A stretch of DNA of 40,067 bases from Yoonia ponticola (GTDB lineage: Bacteria > Pseudomonadota > Alphaproteobacteria > Rhodobacterales > Rhodobacteraceae), in contig NZ_JACIJM010000018.1 of NCBI RefSeq assembly GCF_014199395.1, positions 1 through 40,067 on the forward strand. Reading direction: 5' to 3'. The notes under the pieces were generated by a model that saw only the letters and a list, made by a program, of their open reading frames with translations, was not told where the DNA came from and ran no database searches. The translations under genes and the position numbers were made by a program. Numbering within the stretch: the first letter of the stretch is position 1; each line of letters opens with the position of its first letter. Of this stretch, positions 33,558 through 40,067 are shown piece by piece.

Positions 33558-34082
33558 TCAGTGCGTACCGCGCACTGGATAGTCCTTATCGCGAATGAAC
33601 TTTAGACCGTCGAGTAGACTTTTGAGGGCAGGGCGTGAAAACGGCGCATTCGACACATCCACGATATGCACTTTACCGTCAGCGCGAACAGCAAACGTTG
33701 CCGGTTCTGCAAAAGGACGATCCGTCTCTTCGGGACTGCGTGGATCAGAGATATAAACGCCAAGCTTGTCCATCTGCTCTGGGCTCAGGTCATATCCGAT
33801 GGCGCCGTTGTAACCGATGTCATTTGCAGAGGCTTTTGCCTTCTCTTCCGGATCTGCTGACACGGCGAGAACGTCGACATTGATTGCGGCGAAGTCGTCC
33901 AGCATACCGTTCAGCTCGGTCAGGTAAGATTTGCAGATGGGGCAATGTTTGCCGCGATAAACGACCACGAGTTGCCAGTCACCGTTATCAGCGTTCGGGT
34001 GGCCGACTTTAACACTTTCATCGTTGAGCGTGTTGACTGTGATGTCTGGAAAAGTGGTGTCGGGCGTTAATACATTAGGCAT
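33558..34082 (-). CDS. AhpC/TSA-type peroxiredoxin-like protein
   Basis: 174 aa thioredoxin fold with VVVYRGKHCPICKSYL (about 39-54). The CPIC pair sits at the peroxidatic/resolving position; the classic TxxC is replaced by KHCPIC, as in the peroxiredoxin-like (AhpC/TSA-like) subgroup. It should reduce peroxides or disulfides in the cytoplasm. The start at 34082 has GAAGGAA upstream, and the EcfG promoter at 34116-34141 lies inside the longer frame to 34157, which rules that start out. Confidence 0.88.
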   Translation of the reverse strand: MPNVLTPDTTFPDITVNTLNDESVKVGHPNADNGDWQLVVVYRGKHCPICKSYLTELNGMLDDFAAINVDVLAVSADPEEKAKASANDIGYNGAIGYDLSPEQMDKLGVYISDPRSPEETDRPFAEPATFAVRADGKVHIVDVSNAPFSRPALKSLLDGLKFIRDKDYPVRGTH

Positions 34083-34115
34083 GTAAGCATTCCTTCTCGT
34101 TTGGTTCAGTTGGAT

Positions 34116-34141
34116 AACGGTCCGACACGCTGCATGGTTCC
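34116..34141 (-). promoter_or_regulatory. Putative EcfG promoter of the peroxiredoxin gene
   Basis: On the minus strand GGAAC (34141-34137), 17 bases, CGTT (34119-34116), 33 bases before the start codon. It links this distant gene to the stress regulon at 4.5-15 kb. Confidence 0.75.
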
Positions 34142-34157
34142 AAATTTTACTACTCAC

Positions 34158-34429
34158 GAACTGTCGCCTGCTCGTTAACCGAGACCACCTTCCCAGTTGT
34201 GGGTGTGACGCAGCGCAAAATCTTAGAAAGTTGGTAAAAAAGCCTCGAGTTGCAAACGAAAGCGGCGCGGCAGCGTTGCTTGTAAAAACACACGTCCCGC
34301 AGCATGAACAGCGAATGCGGTATCCGGAAATGTGAATTTTCCCCCGAATTACATGTTGCGAGATAGTTAAGAATGGTTAATGCTAAGCGGTAGTAAGTGT
34401 TTACGAGTACAACCTCTAGGAGGTGTTTT
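34158..34429. other. Intergenic region before the metallopeptidase gene
   Basis: About 270 bases with no ORF and no RNA gene I recognise. The last third is AT-rich and contains TTGCGA (34357-34362) followed by TAATGC at about 16 bases, a weak sigma70-like pair. An excellent AGGAGG (34418-34423) leads to GTG 34430. Confidence 0.4.
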
Positions 34430-35566
34430 GTGGCGAGTTTTCAGCCAAAACCGGATTCCGGTTATTACACTGTTGCTGACTGGTTAGAACTTCATGGTTT
34501 GGAAGTTCCGGTTGCTCGGGAATGGCTTTCCAGTGTCAGTGATCCCGAGTCCGCTGCTCAGAGCCGCAGCTCTGCTCAGGTTCTGCCGTCCGCCGAAGAA
34601 ATTTGGTCACTCGCATCTCGGGCCCTTGTTGAGATTTTGCCAGAGATTTTAGAAGATATTGTATTCATTAGGGACCTATGCGAACGGGATTGGGATGCTC
34701 CGGCCGATGCGGTCCCTTGCACGCTAGATCGCGTTGAGCATCATACGCCACTGGTCTCGATGTGCTACCAAAGAACGCCGGAAGATGCGCTGTGCGTGGC
34801 ACATGAATTTGGTCATGCCGTTCAGTACCATCTTGCTAGAGGATGTTTCATTTCGCCGATTTTGCGCGAAGTTGCCGCCTTCGCTGCCGAAAAGGCATTG
34901 ATTGATTTTACGCATCGTGAGCGGCCTGATTTGTATGGATCATTGCGTGCCGCATGGGAGGCCGACAGTTGCGTAATCTTTGGCCGCGACGTGGAAAAAC
35001 TGCACGAGGCGTTAACAGACCCCACGGCACCATACGCTTATAGGATGAACTATCCACTGGCACGATTGCTGGCCGAAGAGCTTCTTAACGCCTCTGATTT
35101 TGGTGATCTAGGAAAGATATATCGGGGAGGGCCGTCGCTACCTGTCCTGCTTTCGGCCATGAAAGACCGCAGGGGAGCAGCTATTGAGGGTAATTATCTT
35201 CCTCAGGTTCCTGATGCTGACGCCAGTAGCGCAGCTATGAATTCATATCAGTCACTCGGTATGATGGCGTTGCTCGATATTGATTATCTGGCAGGAGAGC
35301 CAGAAAAGAATATTGGGGAATATTATGCATCGCGGGTCGCGCATATGCATGAACAGACCGCGTTTGTGGCGATTGGTAGCGAAGGCAAGCCAATTGGTTA
35401 TGCGAATTGGGAAGTAGATAAAAACGATGCGCGTCTAATCCGTTTAAAACGACTTTCAGCGCCTTTCGGGAACGACCTTGAGGTGCGCGAAAAGTTGCTG
35501 GCTCGCCTTCCTGAAAACGCAAAGCTGGTGACCTGTGACACGCAAGAAAAGCAGGTTACATGGTAA
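34430..35566 (+). CDS. M3-like zinc metallopeptidase fused to a degenerate HlyC-like domain
   Basis: 378 aa from GTG 34430 (AGGAGG 6 bases upstream). Residues about 60-240 are helical with HEFGH (125-129) and a second Glu ligand in ILREVAAFAAE (E147), the gluzincin layout of M3 peptidases such as oligoendopeptidase F, but much shorter. Residues about 283-370 align with HlyC lysine acyltransferases: GKPIGYANWEVD matches NYPVAYCSWANL and LSAPFG matches WIAPFG, but the catalytic His (HlyC H23) and Asp (D92) positions are lost. It overlaps the true HlyC gene by 7 bases. Probably a protease that recognises the same substrate as the acyltransferase through its pseudo-enzyme domain. Confidence 0.8.
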   Translation: MASFQPKPDSGYYTVADWLELHGLEVPVAREWLSSVSDPESAAQSRSSAQVLPSAEEIWSLASRALVEILPEILEDIVFIRDLCERDWDAPADAVPCTLDRVEHHTPLVSMCYQRTPEDALCVAHEFGHAVQYHLARGCFISPILREVAAFAAEKALIDFTHRERPDLYGSLRAAWEADSCVIFGRDVEKLHEALTDPTAPYAYRMNYPLARLLAEELLNASDFGDLGKIYRGGPSLPVLLSAMKDRRGAAIEGNYLPQVPDADASSAAMNSYQSLGMMALLDIDYLAGEPEKNIGEYYASRVAHMHEQTAFVAIGSEGKPIGYANWEVDKNDARLIRLKRLSAPFGNDLEVREKLLARLPENAKLVTCDTQEKQVTW

Positions 35567-36009
35567 ATTTAGATTACTACGCAAGCACCGGGTTTGCTCT
35601 CGAATTGCTCGCTCAGTCGCGATATCACAAGCAGCATCACTTTGGTGATTACTTCAGGACCGAAATCCTACCCGCGTTGTGGCGTAATCAGGCACGGTTT
35701 TACCTGACTGATGATGGCGTTCCGACGGCGATGGTCACGTGGGCATGGTTGAACGAGGATGTCGAAAAAGATCTCCATGCAACGGGCCGTTCGCTGGACG
35801 GAGAGGAATGGAATTGCGGGGATCGTCTATTTTTTAACGACTGGGTGACGCCGTACAACAACATTCGCGAGGTCGTCTACGACATGGCCCACAACATCTT
35901 TCCTGATCAGACTGCGACCAGCCTGAGACGCAACCAAGATGGGTCTGTCCGTCGCATCAATCGGTGGACTGGTGCGACCCTACGTTGTGACCAAGAGGCC
36001 GTCGCATGA
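35560..36009 (+). CDS. HlyC-type toxin-activating lysine acyltransferase
   Basis: 149 aa. It aligns along its whole length with E. coli HlyC: ILPAL, NQARFYLTDDGVPTAMVTWA, EEWNCGDRLFFNDWVTPY. The catalytic pair is present as His23 (same number as in HlyC) and Asp94 (HlyC D92). HlyC enzymes move a fatty acyl chain from acyl carrier protein to lysine side chains of an RTX protoxin. No RTX gene is adjacent; the next gene encodes a 75-aa peptide with four lysines, the most obvious local target. Confidence 0.9.
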   Translation: MVNLDYYASTGFALELLAQSRYHKQHHFGDYFRTEILPALWRNQARFYLTDDGVPTAMVTWAWLNEDVEKDLHATGRSLDGEEWNCGDRLFFNDWVTPYNNIREVVYDMAHNIFPDQTATSLRRNQDGSVRRINRWTGATLRCDQEAVA

Positions 36010-36086
36010 CGCATGCCGTGCCTTGGTTCGTTCAAATATGTCGATCAGTTATTTCTGGCGTTACTCGTTGAAGTGCGCCGATCCGA

Positions 36087-36121
36087 TTTACGATCAAAAT
36101 TTTTTAGATTGAGATCGTAAA
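36087..36121. promoter_or_regulatory. Nine-base inverted repeat upstream of the peptide gene
   Basis: TTTACGATC (36087-36095) and GATCGTAAA (36113-36121) form a perfect inverted repeat around a 17-base AT-rich spacer. It could be an operator for a dimeric regulator or a hairpin in the transcript coming from the HlyC gene. Confidence 0.5.
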
Positions 36122-36123
36122 AT

Positions 36124-36154
36124 GGGTGACAGGTTCTTGAACAACCCGTCACCC
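36124..36154. promoter_or_regulatory. Stable hairpin upstream of the peptide gene
   Basis: GGGTGAC-A-GGTT pairs with AACC-C-GTCACCC around CTTGAAC, only one A-C mismatch. There is no T-tract on the plus strand. It may end part of the upstream transcript or mark a processing site before the peptide mRNA. Confidence 0.5.
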
Positions 36155-36238
36155 GAAAAGCCGCTGGGAATAATCCCGGCAACTACAACAATGGCTAGGG
36201 TATCATATCTTGGCCTAAAACGAAAGTGAGACACGAAA

Positions 36239-36466
36239 ATGTCAACTGTATACACAAAACCATCTTCCGACGATCTTTTTGGCGCGGTATCCTTCGGCGG
36301 TCACAAAACAAGCAAAGGCAATGCAAAAGCCCCTGCTAGCCCACAGTATGGTTATGGTGGTTACCACAATCAGCAACCTGGCGGTTCTCACGGTCACAGT
36401 GGTGTTTGCCCTCCAACGAACGCGTGCTCAACACCGCCAGCCGCAGGCGCTGGTGGCTGCCGTTAA
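36239..36466 (+). CDS. Small Gly/His/Pro-rich peptide, candidate exported RiPP or bacteriocin-like precursor
   Basis: 75 aa. Residues 1-21 (MSTVYTKPSSDDLFGAVSFGG) look like a leader ending in a double glycine. The rest has K23, K26 and K30 just after the GG, a Tyr/Gly stretch (QYGYGGYHNQQ), HGH, and cysteines at 57, 63 and 74. No family recognised. It lies between an HlyC-like acyltransferase/peptidase pair and an ABC/HlyD export pair, and is bounded by hairpins on both sides, as expected for an abundantly expressed cargo peptide. Shine-Dalgarno is weak (GTGAG). The role as acylated, exported product is inference. Confidence 0.75.
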   Translation: MSTVYTKPSSDDLFGAVSFGGHKTSKGNAKAPASPQYGYGGYHNQQPGGSHGHSGVCPPTNACSTPPAAGAGGCR

Positions 36467-36479
36467 CTGAACGACTTGT

Positions 36480-36502
36480 GGTGCCCGGTTTAGCCGGGCA
36501 CC
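36480..36502 (+). terminator. Hairpin directly after the peptide gene
   Basis: GGTGCCCGG (36480-36488) pairs with CCGGGCACC (36494-36502), loop TTTAG, no T-run. It probably stabilises the peptide mRNA and lets only part of transcription continue into the exporter genes, a usual pattern for peptide-exporter operons. Confidence 0.65.
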
Positions 36503-36666
36503 TATCATCAGTCAGTTAGACACACATCATTTGAGTGCTTTCGTAAGATTTCTTTCAAGTTTGCGCGAGCATTGCGGTACATCGTTCCATCGCAAGACGC
36601 AGAAATCGTGATGGGTGCCACTTTGCCCAACGCTTGTATCACGACTGAAATTGTACAGGTTAAATA

Positions 36667-38328
36667 GTGCCTTTAGACAACAATACTGGCCGCGAGATTC
36701 CGCTGTCGTGGTTCACCCAATCGCTCAGGAAATACGCACCGTTATATATTGAACTGGTTTTTCTCGCGATTTGTCTACGCCTGATTGGATTGGTTGAACC
36801 ATTCATCTTTCAGGTCATCATTGACCGCATCCTGCCATTCCAAAGGGAAGCATCCCTTGTTGTTGTCGTGGCGATCTTTGTGGCTGTGAGCCTATTTCAA
36901 ATGGGCTTTGAAGTGTTATCTAGCCTGCTTGGCATTCTAACCGCGAACAAAGTGACCCGCGATTTAGGTGCGCGGATATTCGATCATTTGTTCAAGTTGC
37001 CGTTCAGCCATTTCCGGAAATGGTCGGTTGGCGAGACAATCGCACGGGTCAGTGAAACGGATACGATCCGCAATTTTCTTGTTGGAACTTCGACTGGTGT
37101 GTTCCTCGATCTTTTGTTTGTTGTAATTTATCTTGCCGTGCTTCTATCGCTTTCTGTGCCGCTTACGATGATCGTTCTGATTGCACTTCCATTACAGGCT
37201 TTAGTTTACTTTTCATTTGGTCCCTTCTTGCGCCAGCGGCTTCGGGCGCAGTTTGATGCCGGCGCACAACATCAAACACAAATGGTGGAAAATATCTCGG
37301 GTATTGCCGCGGTAAAGGCGTTGAGCGCCGAAGGTAAAATGCTGGACCGCCTTAGCCAAACGTTGGACAACAGTCTATTCGCAAGCTACCGCGTTGGTAT
37401 CCTAAGCATATTTAGCGACAAACTGACGTTCGTCATCGAACGGGGCGTGACCATTTTTATTATCTATTTCGGTGCGAACCTTGTTTTTGCTGGTGAGATC
37501 ACGCTTGGTCAACTTGTTGCTTTCTATCTGCTCGCCGAAAAGGTCACAGAGCCGATAGCCAACTTTTCGGGCCTTTGGGAAAGCTGGCAAAACATCAAGG
37601 TTTCACGCCAAAGACTTGGTGACATTGTGAATTCCGATATGGAGCCCTTCAGTGAACGCCCTTTGCTTTTGCCAGATATCGAGCCACGCCTGACGTTTGA
37701 AAACGTAACCTTTGCCTACATTGAGGGGCGCCCCATTCTCAAAGAATTCGATTTCGAGGCACCGCCGAATTCACTCACGCTGATCATTGGCCCGTCTGGA
37801 ATTGGAAAATCAACCTTTGGCCGATTGGCCTCCGGTATTGATGTCCCGTCTGAAGGTCGCGTGCTGGTCGGTGGTGAAGATATCGCGAAGTACGAACCTC
37901 ACGATATACGGACCAAGATCGCCTATATACCTCAAGAGCCTTACCTGTTTTCCGGCACGCTGCGTGAAAATCTGCTTATCGGCGAAGAAGACGCATCAAC
38001 AGTGGACATTGAGAATGCTTTGCGGACGGCAGCGGCTGATACGCTTGTCGCGCAGTTGCCGATGGGGCTAGATACGAATGTCGGTGAACGCGGTTCAGCT
38101 CTTTCTGGTGGTCAAAGGCAGCGGATTGCGATTGCCCGTTCGCTGTTGAAAAAACCCAAAATCATTATTCTAGACGAACCTACCAGTGCGCTGGATGATG
38201 TTGCACAGCGTAATATGGTCGAAAAGCTCAAAAGTTTAACGACGACCGCTACCGTGATCGTCATCACCCACAGGGCAGACGTGTTTGGCCAACCCGATCA
38301 AATCATCGACTTTGAAAGACAGCTATGA
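36667..38328 (+). CDS. Type I secretion ABC exporter (HlyB-like, no C39 domain)
   Basis: 553 aa from GTG 36667. Six-helix ABC exporter domain (about 20-310) and ATPase domain with Walker A GPSGIGKST, Q-loop YIPQEPYLFSGT, signature LSGGQRQR, Walker B IIILDEPTSALD and switch THR. There is no N-terminal C39 peptidase or C39-like domain, unlike typical double-glycine peptide exporters. Leader removal, if any, must be done by another enzyme, for which the M3-like protein is the local candidate. Overlaps the adaptor gene (ATGA). Confidence 0.93.
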   Translation: MPLDNNTGREIPLSWFTQSLRKYAPLYIELVFLAICLRLIGLVEPFIFQVIIDRILPFQREASLVVVVAIFVAVSLFQMGFEVLSSLLGILTANKVTRDLGARIFDHLFKLPFSHFRKWSVGETIARVSETDTIRNFLVGTSTGVFLDLLFVVIYLAVLLSLSVPLTMIVLIALPLQALVYFSFGPFLRQRLRAQFDAGAQHQTQMVENISGIAAVKALSAEGKMLDRLSQTLDNSLFASYRVGILSIFSDKLTFVIERGVTIFIIYFGANLVFAGEITLGQLVAFYLLAEKVTEPIANFSGLWESWQNIKVSRQRLGDIVNSDMEPFSERPLLLPDIEPRLTFENVTFAYIEGRPILKEFDFEAPPNSLTLIIGPSGIGKSTFGRLASGIDVPSEGRVLVGGEDIAKYEPHDIRTKIAYIPQEPYLFSGTLRENLLIGEEDASTVDIENALRTAAADTLVAQLPMGLDTNVGERGSALSGGQRQRIAIARSLLKKPKIIILDEPTSALDDVAQRNMVEKLKSLTTTATVIVITHRADVFGQPDQIIDFERQL

Positions 38329-39653
38329 CTGACCGATTAGAAGAGCCGATAAGCATCACGTCCCCGATGTTGCACACAACGATCTGGTTCACGATGTCGG
38401 TCTTTGTCGCAATCATCGTGATGGCCTGCCTTTTCAAGGTAGAGGTTGTGGCGCGGGGGACAGGCAAAGTTGTGCCAGTCAGCCGCGTTCAAGTTGTGCA
38501 GCCCGAGTTTGATGGAAAAATCACTGCAATCAACGTCAGAAACGGGTCACGGGTCGCGCGTGGCGATATTTTGATAGAGTTCGATACCACTGATGCCAAT
38601 GCAGACCTGAATACAATCACGGCAGAGATTGAACGGCTGACCATCGAGCGGGCCCGCATATCCGCTTTGCTGTTTGGCCTCGATAACGACGGCCTTTTGG
38701 ATGAAGAGAACAGGCAGCAGGTGATGGCTTCGTTTTCAGGAAACATCGCAAACGACCACCCGATTTATGTTGAGCAAGCGCGATTGTTGGCCGCGGAATT
38801 GGATGATCTGTACGCCGCTCTCGCCCAGATCCAAGCTGGCATGGTTGCAAATGACAGATCAGTGGATGTCACGCTGGCGAATATTGCACGCGTGGAAGCA
38901 ACCATTTCGGTCCAAGAAGAACGCCTGACCATTGCACAAGACCTGCTAGATCGCGGCACCTCTAGCCGGATTTCATTCATCGATGTCCAAGAGGCATTCA
39001 TATCCTTGGAAAACGAGCGCGAGATTTACCGACGGGAGCTTGACCAAAAGCGCAGCCAAGTCACATCACTGCTGGCTGATCAGCGTAGTATCGTTACGGG
39101 ACGCCGCAGTCTTCTTTTGGAACGTCGGTCAGGGATTGAAGCACGACTGGCAACGCTTGAAGAGCAGCTTCGTAGTTCTGAGCGGCGCATGAGGGCGGCC
39201 AAACTGGTCGCGCCAATGGATGGCATCGTGGACCAACTTGACATATTTACAATCGGGGCAGTGGCACCCGCCGGAGAGGAAATTTTGCGGGTCGTGCCTG
39301 AAGATCAGGACATAGAGGTGATCGGAGTTTTCACCAACAACGATATTGGATTTGTTGAAATCGGGCAGCAGGTCAACATTAACCTCGACGCTTATCCCTC
39401 GGAACGTTTCGGATTTGTCAAAGGACGGGTTTTGGATGTGGCCGCCGACTCGACAGAGATATCAGACGGAAAGTGGTCCTTCGAAGTGCGGATCACTCCT
39501 GATGAACGCGAAATGATCAGCGGCTTAGGCAAAATCACCTTGCTTCCCGGAATGACTGCAGTCGTTGACATCACCACAGATAAAAGAAGACTAATCAGCT
39601 ACTTTTTCGCGCCGATCGTCGACACTGTTAACTCTGCTTTGGGCGAGAGATAA
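38325..39653 (+). CDS. HlyD-family membrane fusion protein
   Basis: 442 aa. A short cytoplasmic N-terminus, one membrane helix (about 22-43), a lipoyl-like half (VVQPEFDGKITAINVRNGSRV, in two parts), a long coiled coil (about 85-290), the second lipoyl half (LVAPMDGIVDQL) and a beta-barrel domain (about 325-430). It links the ABC exporter to an outer-membrane TolC, whose gene is not in the window. Confidence 0.93.
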   Translation: MTDRLEEPISITSPMLHTTIWFTMSVFVAIIVMACLFKVEVVARGTGKVVPVSRVQVVQPEFDGKITAINVRNGSRVARGDILIEFDTTDANADLNTITAEIERLTIERARISALLFGLDNDGLLDEENRQQVMASFSGNIANDHPIYVEQARLLAAELDDLYAALAQIQAGMVANDRSVDVTLANIARVEATISVQEERLTIAQDLLDRGTSSRISFIDVQEAFISLENEREIYRRELDQKRSQVTSLLADQRSIVTGRRSLLLERRSGIEARLATLEEQLRSSERRMRAAKLVAPMDGIVDQLDIFTIGAVAPAGEEILRVVPEDQDIEVIGVFTNNDIGFVEIGQQVNINLDAYPSERFGFVKGRVLDVAADSTEISDGKWSFEVRITPDEREMISGLGKITLLPGMTAVVDITTDKRRLISYFFAPIVDTVNSALGER

Positions 39654-39664
39654 CAGGGGTTATT

Positions 39665-39751
39665 TTGACACAAGCGGCGTCTCCGCCCGCCACGATCATA
39701 GTCGTTTTGATGTTTTGTGTTTTTCTGTCCAAATTGGTGCACGGCAGATGA
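39665..39751 (+). pseudogene. Gene start truncated by IS insertion (28 codons)
   Basis: TTG 39665 has AGGGG 5 bases upstream and follows the HlyD-like stop by 11 bases. The frame encodes a polar start, then a hydrophobic helix (ATIIVVLMFCVFLSKLVHG), and stops at TGA 39749-39751, which is exactly where the putative IS end (TGACCTGAGCCCC) begins. This fits a membrane or exported protein of the export operon cut by the IS. The family cannot be told from 28 residues. Confidence 0.4.
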
Positions 39752-40067
39752 CCTGAGCCCCAAGTTCCCTCCAGCTTGGCGCGGAGTCCTTGGGGTTAAA
39801 TCTTTGGCCTTAGGCAGCCATCTTGCCCATCGCCTTTCTCTGCAAAAACTCCATAGGTGTCAGATTGCCCAAAGCTGAATGCGGTCTGCGCCAGTTGTAG
39901 TCCTCCTGCCACTCTTCCAGCGTTTGTCGAGCATCGTGCAATGTACCTAACAATGTCTCGTTCAAGCATTCATCCCTGAGTTTGCCATTGAAGCTTTCGA
40001 TAAAGCCGTTCTGTTGGGGCTTTCCTGGCGCGATGTAATGCCAATCGACGCCAGTATCCTGAACCCA
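39749..40067 (-). mobile_element. IS3-family insertion sequence (partial, right edge)
   Basis: The putative end TGACCTGAGCCCC begins at 39749. Downstream CCCCAAG (39760-39766) and CTTGGGG (39789-39795) can pair. The transposase reads from the right towards this end. The rest lies outside the window. Confidence 0.6.
39810..40067 (-). CDS. IS3-family transposase OrfB, C-terminal 85 residues (partial)
   Basis: The minus-strand frame enters from the right edge and stops at TAA (39812-39810). [20 protein letters not shown] carries the catalytic Glu of the DDE triad (FIESFNG), followed by RDECLNE, the [10 protein letters not shown] block and LTPMEF, typical of IS3-family (IS407/IS51-like) rve domains. 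The N-terminal part and OrfA are beyond the window. Confidence 0.92.
   Translation of the reverse strand, partial: WVQDTGVDWHYIAPGKPQQNGFIESFNGKLRDECLNETLLGTLHDARQTLEEWQEDYNWRRPHSALGNLTPMEFLQRKAMGKMAA

Overview
The window looks like a chromosomal segment of an alphaproteobacterium of the Rhodobacterales (Roseobacter-type). The basis is a complete alphaproteobacterial general stress response (GSR) locus (PhyR, NepR, EcfG and a HisKA_2 kinase), a Hint_2 RTX protein of the kind common in that group, and PotABCD-like ABC and TSUP transporters. No species can be named from the sequence. IS3-family transposase fragments lie at both ends (3..74 on plus, 39810..40067 on minus).

Layout. (1) 266-4420: a secreted RTX-repeat/Hint protein, a three-domain envelope protein (YbaY-like, NlpE-like, META) and tRNA-Ser(GCU). 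(2) 4533-15310: a stress-response island. phyR faces nepR-ecfG-kinase, and around them are small envelope or stress genes (DUF883, YqjE-like, DUF1328, a PLDc_N-like membrane peptide, CsbD), an AI-2E-type permease with an EEP-fold enzyme, and a two-PRC-barrel protein. I find GGAAC-N16/17-NGTT sites (the EcfG promoter pattern) in front of eight transcription units here and a ninth before a peroxiredoxin at 34 kb. An MscS channel and an unrecognised 375-aa protein sit inside the island without such a site. tRNA-Arg(UCU) is at 9.7 kb.

(3) 15568-33449: a catabolic super-cluster of three transcription units. Unit A: MFS transporter, thiolase-like protein, DUF35 protein and acyl-CoA ligase. Unit B: sugar-phosphate-isomerase-like TIM barrel, DhaL, DhaK, LacD/YihT-like class I aldolase, aldehyde dehydrogenase, GntR regulator and a fucose-isomerase-like protein. 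Unit C: ABC ATPase, YnjB-like binding protein, two permeases, a nucleoside-hydrolase-family enzyme and a TSUP permease. Each unit starts with a sigma70-like promoter overlapped or followed by the same palindrome, AT(A/T)TGT-N4-ACA(A/T)AT, so they are probably one regulon of the encoded GntR protein. Read together, the enzymes suggest import of a nucleoside- or glycoside-like compound, hydrolysis, isomerisation to a ketose, 1-phosphorylation by DhaKL, aldol cleavage to DHAP plus an aldehyde, oxidation to an acid, CoA activation and cleavage by a thiolase-fold protein that has lost all canonical thiolase catalytic residues. The substrate is unknown.

(4) 34430-39653: a compact system that I consider the most novel part. 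It has an M3-like HExxH metallopeptidase fused to a degenerate HlyC-like domain, an intact HlyC-type lysine acyltransferase, a 75-aa Gly/His/Cys-containing peptide with a GG motif, an ABC exporter without a C39 peptidase domain, and an HlyD-like adaptor. It resembles a maturation and export pathway for an acylated peptide. A following gene appears to be cut after 28 codons by the IS at the right edge.
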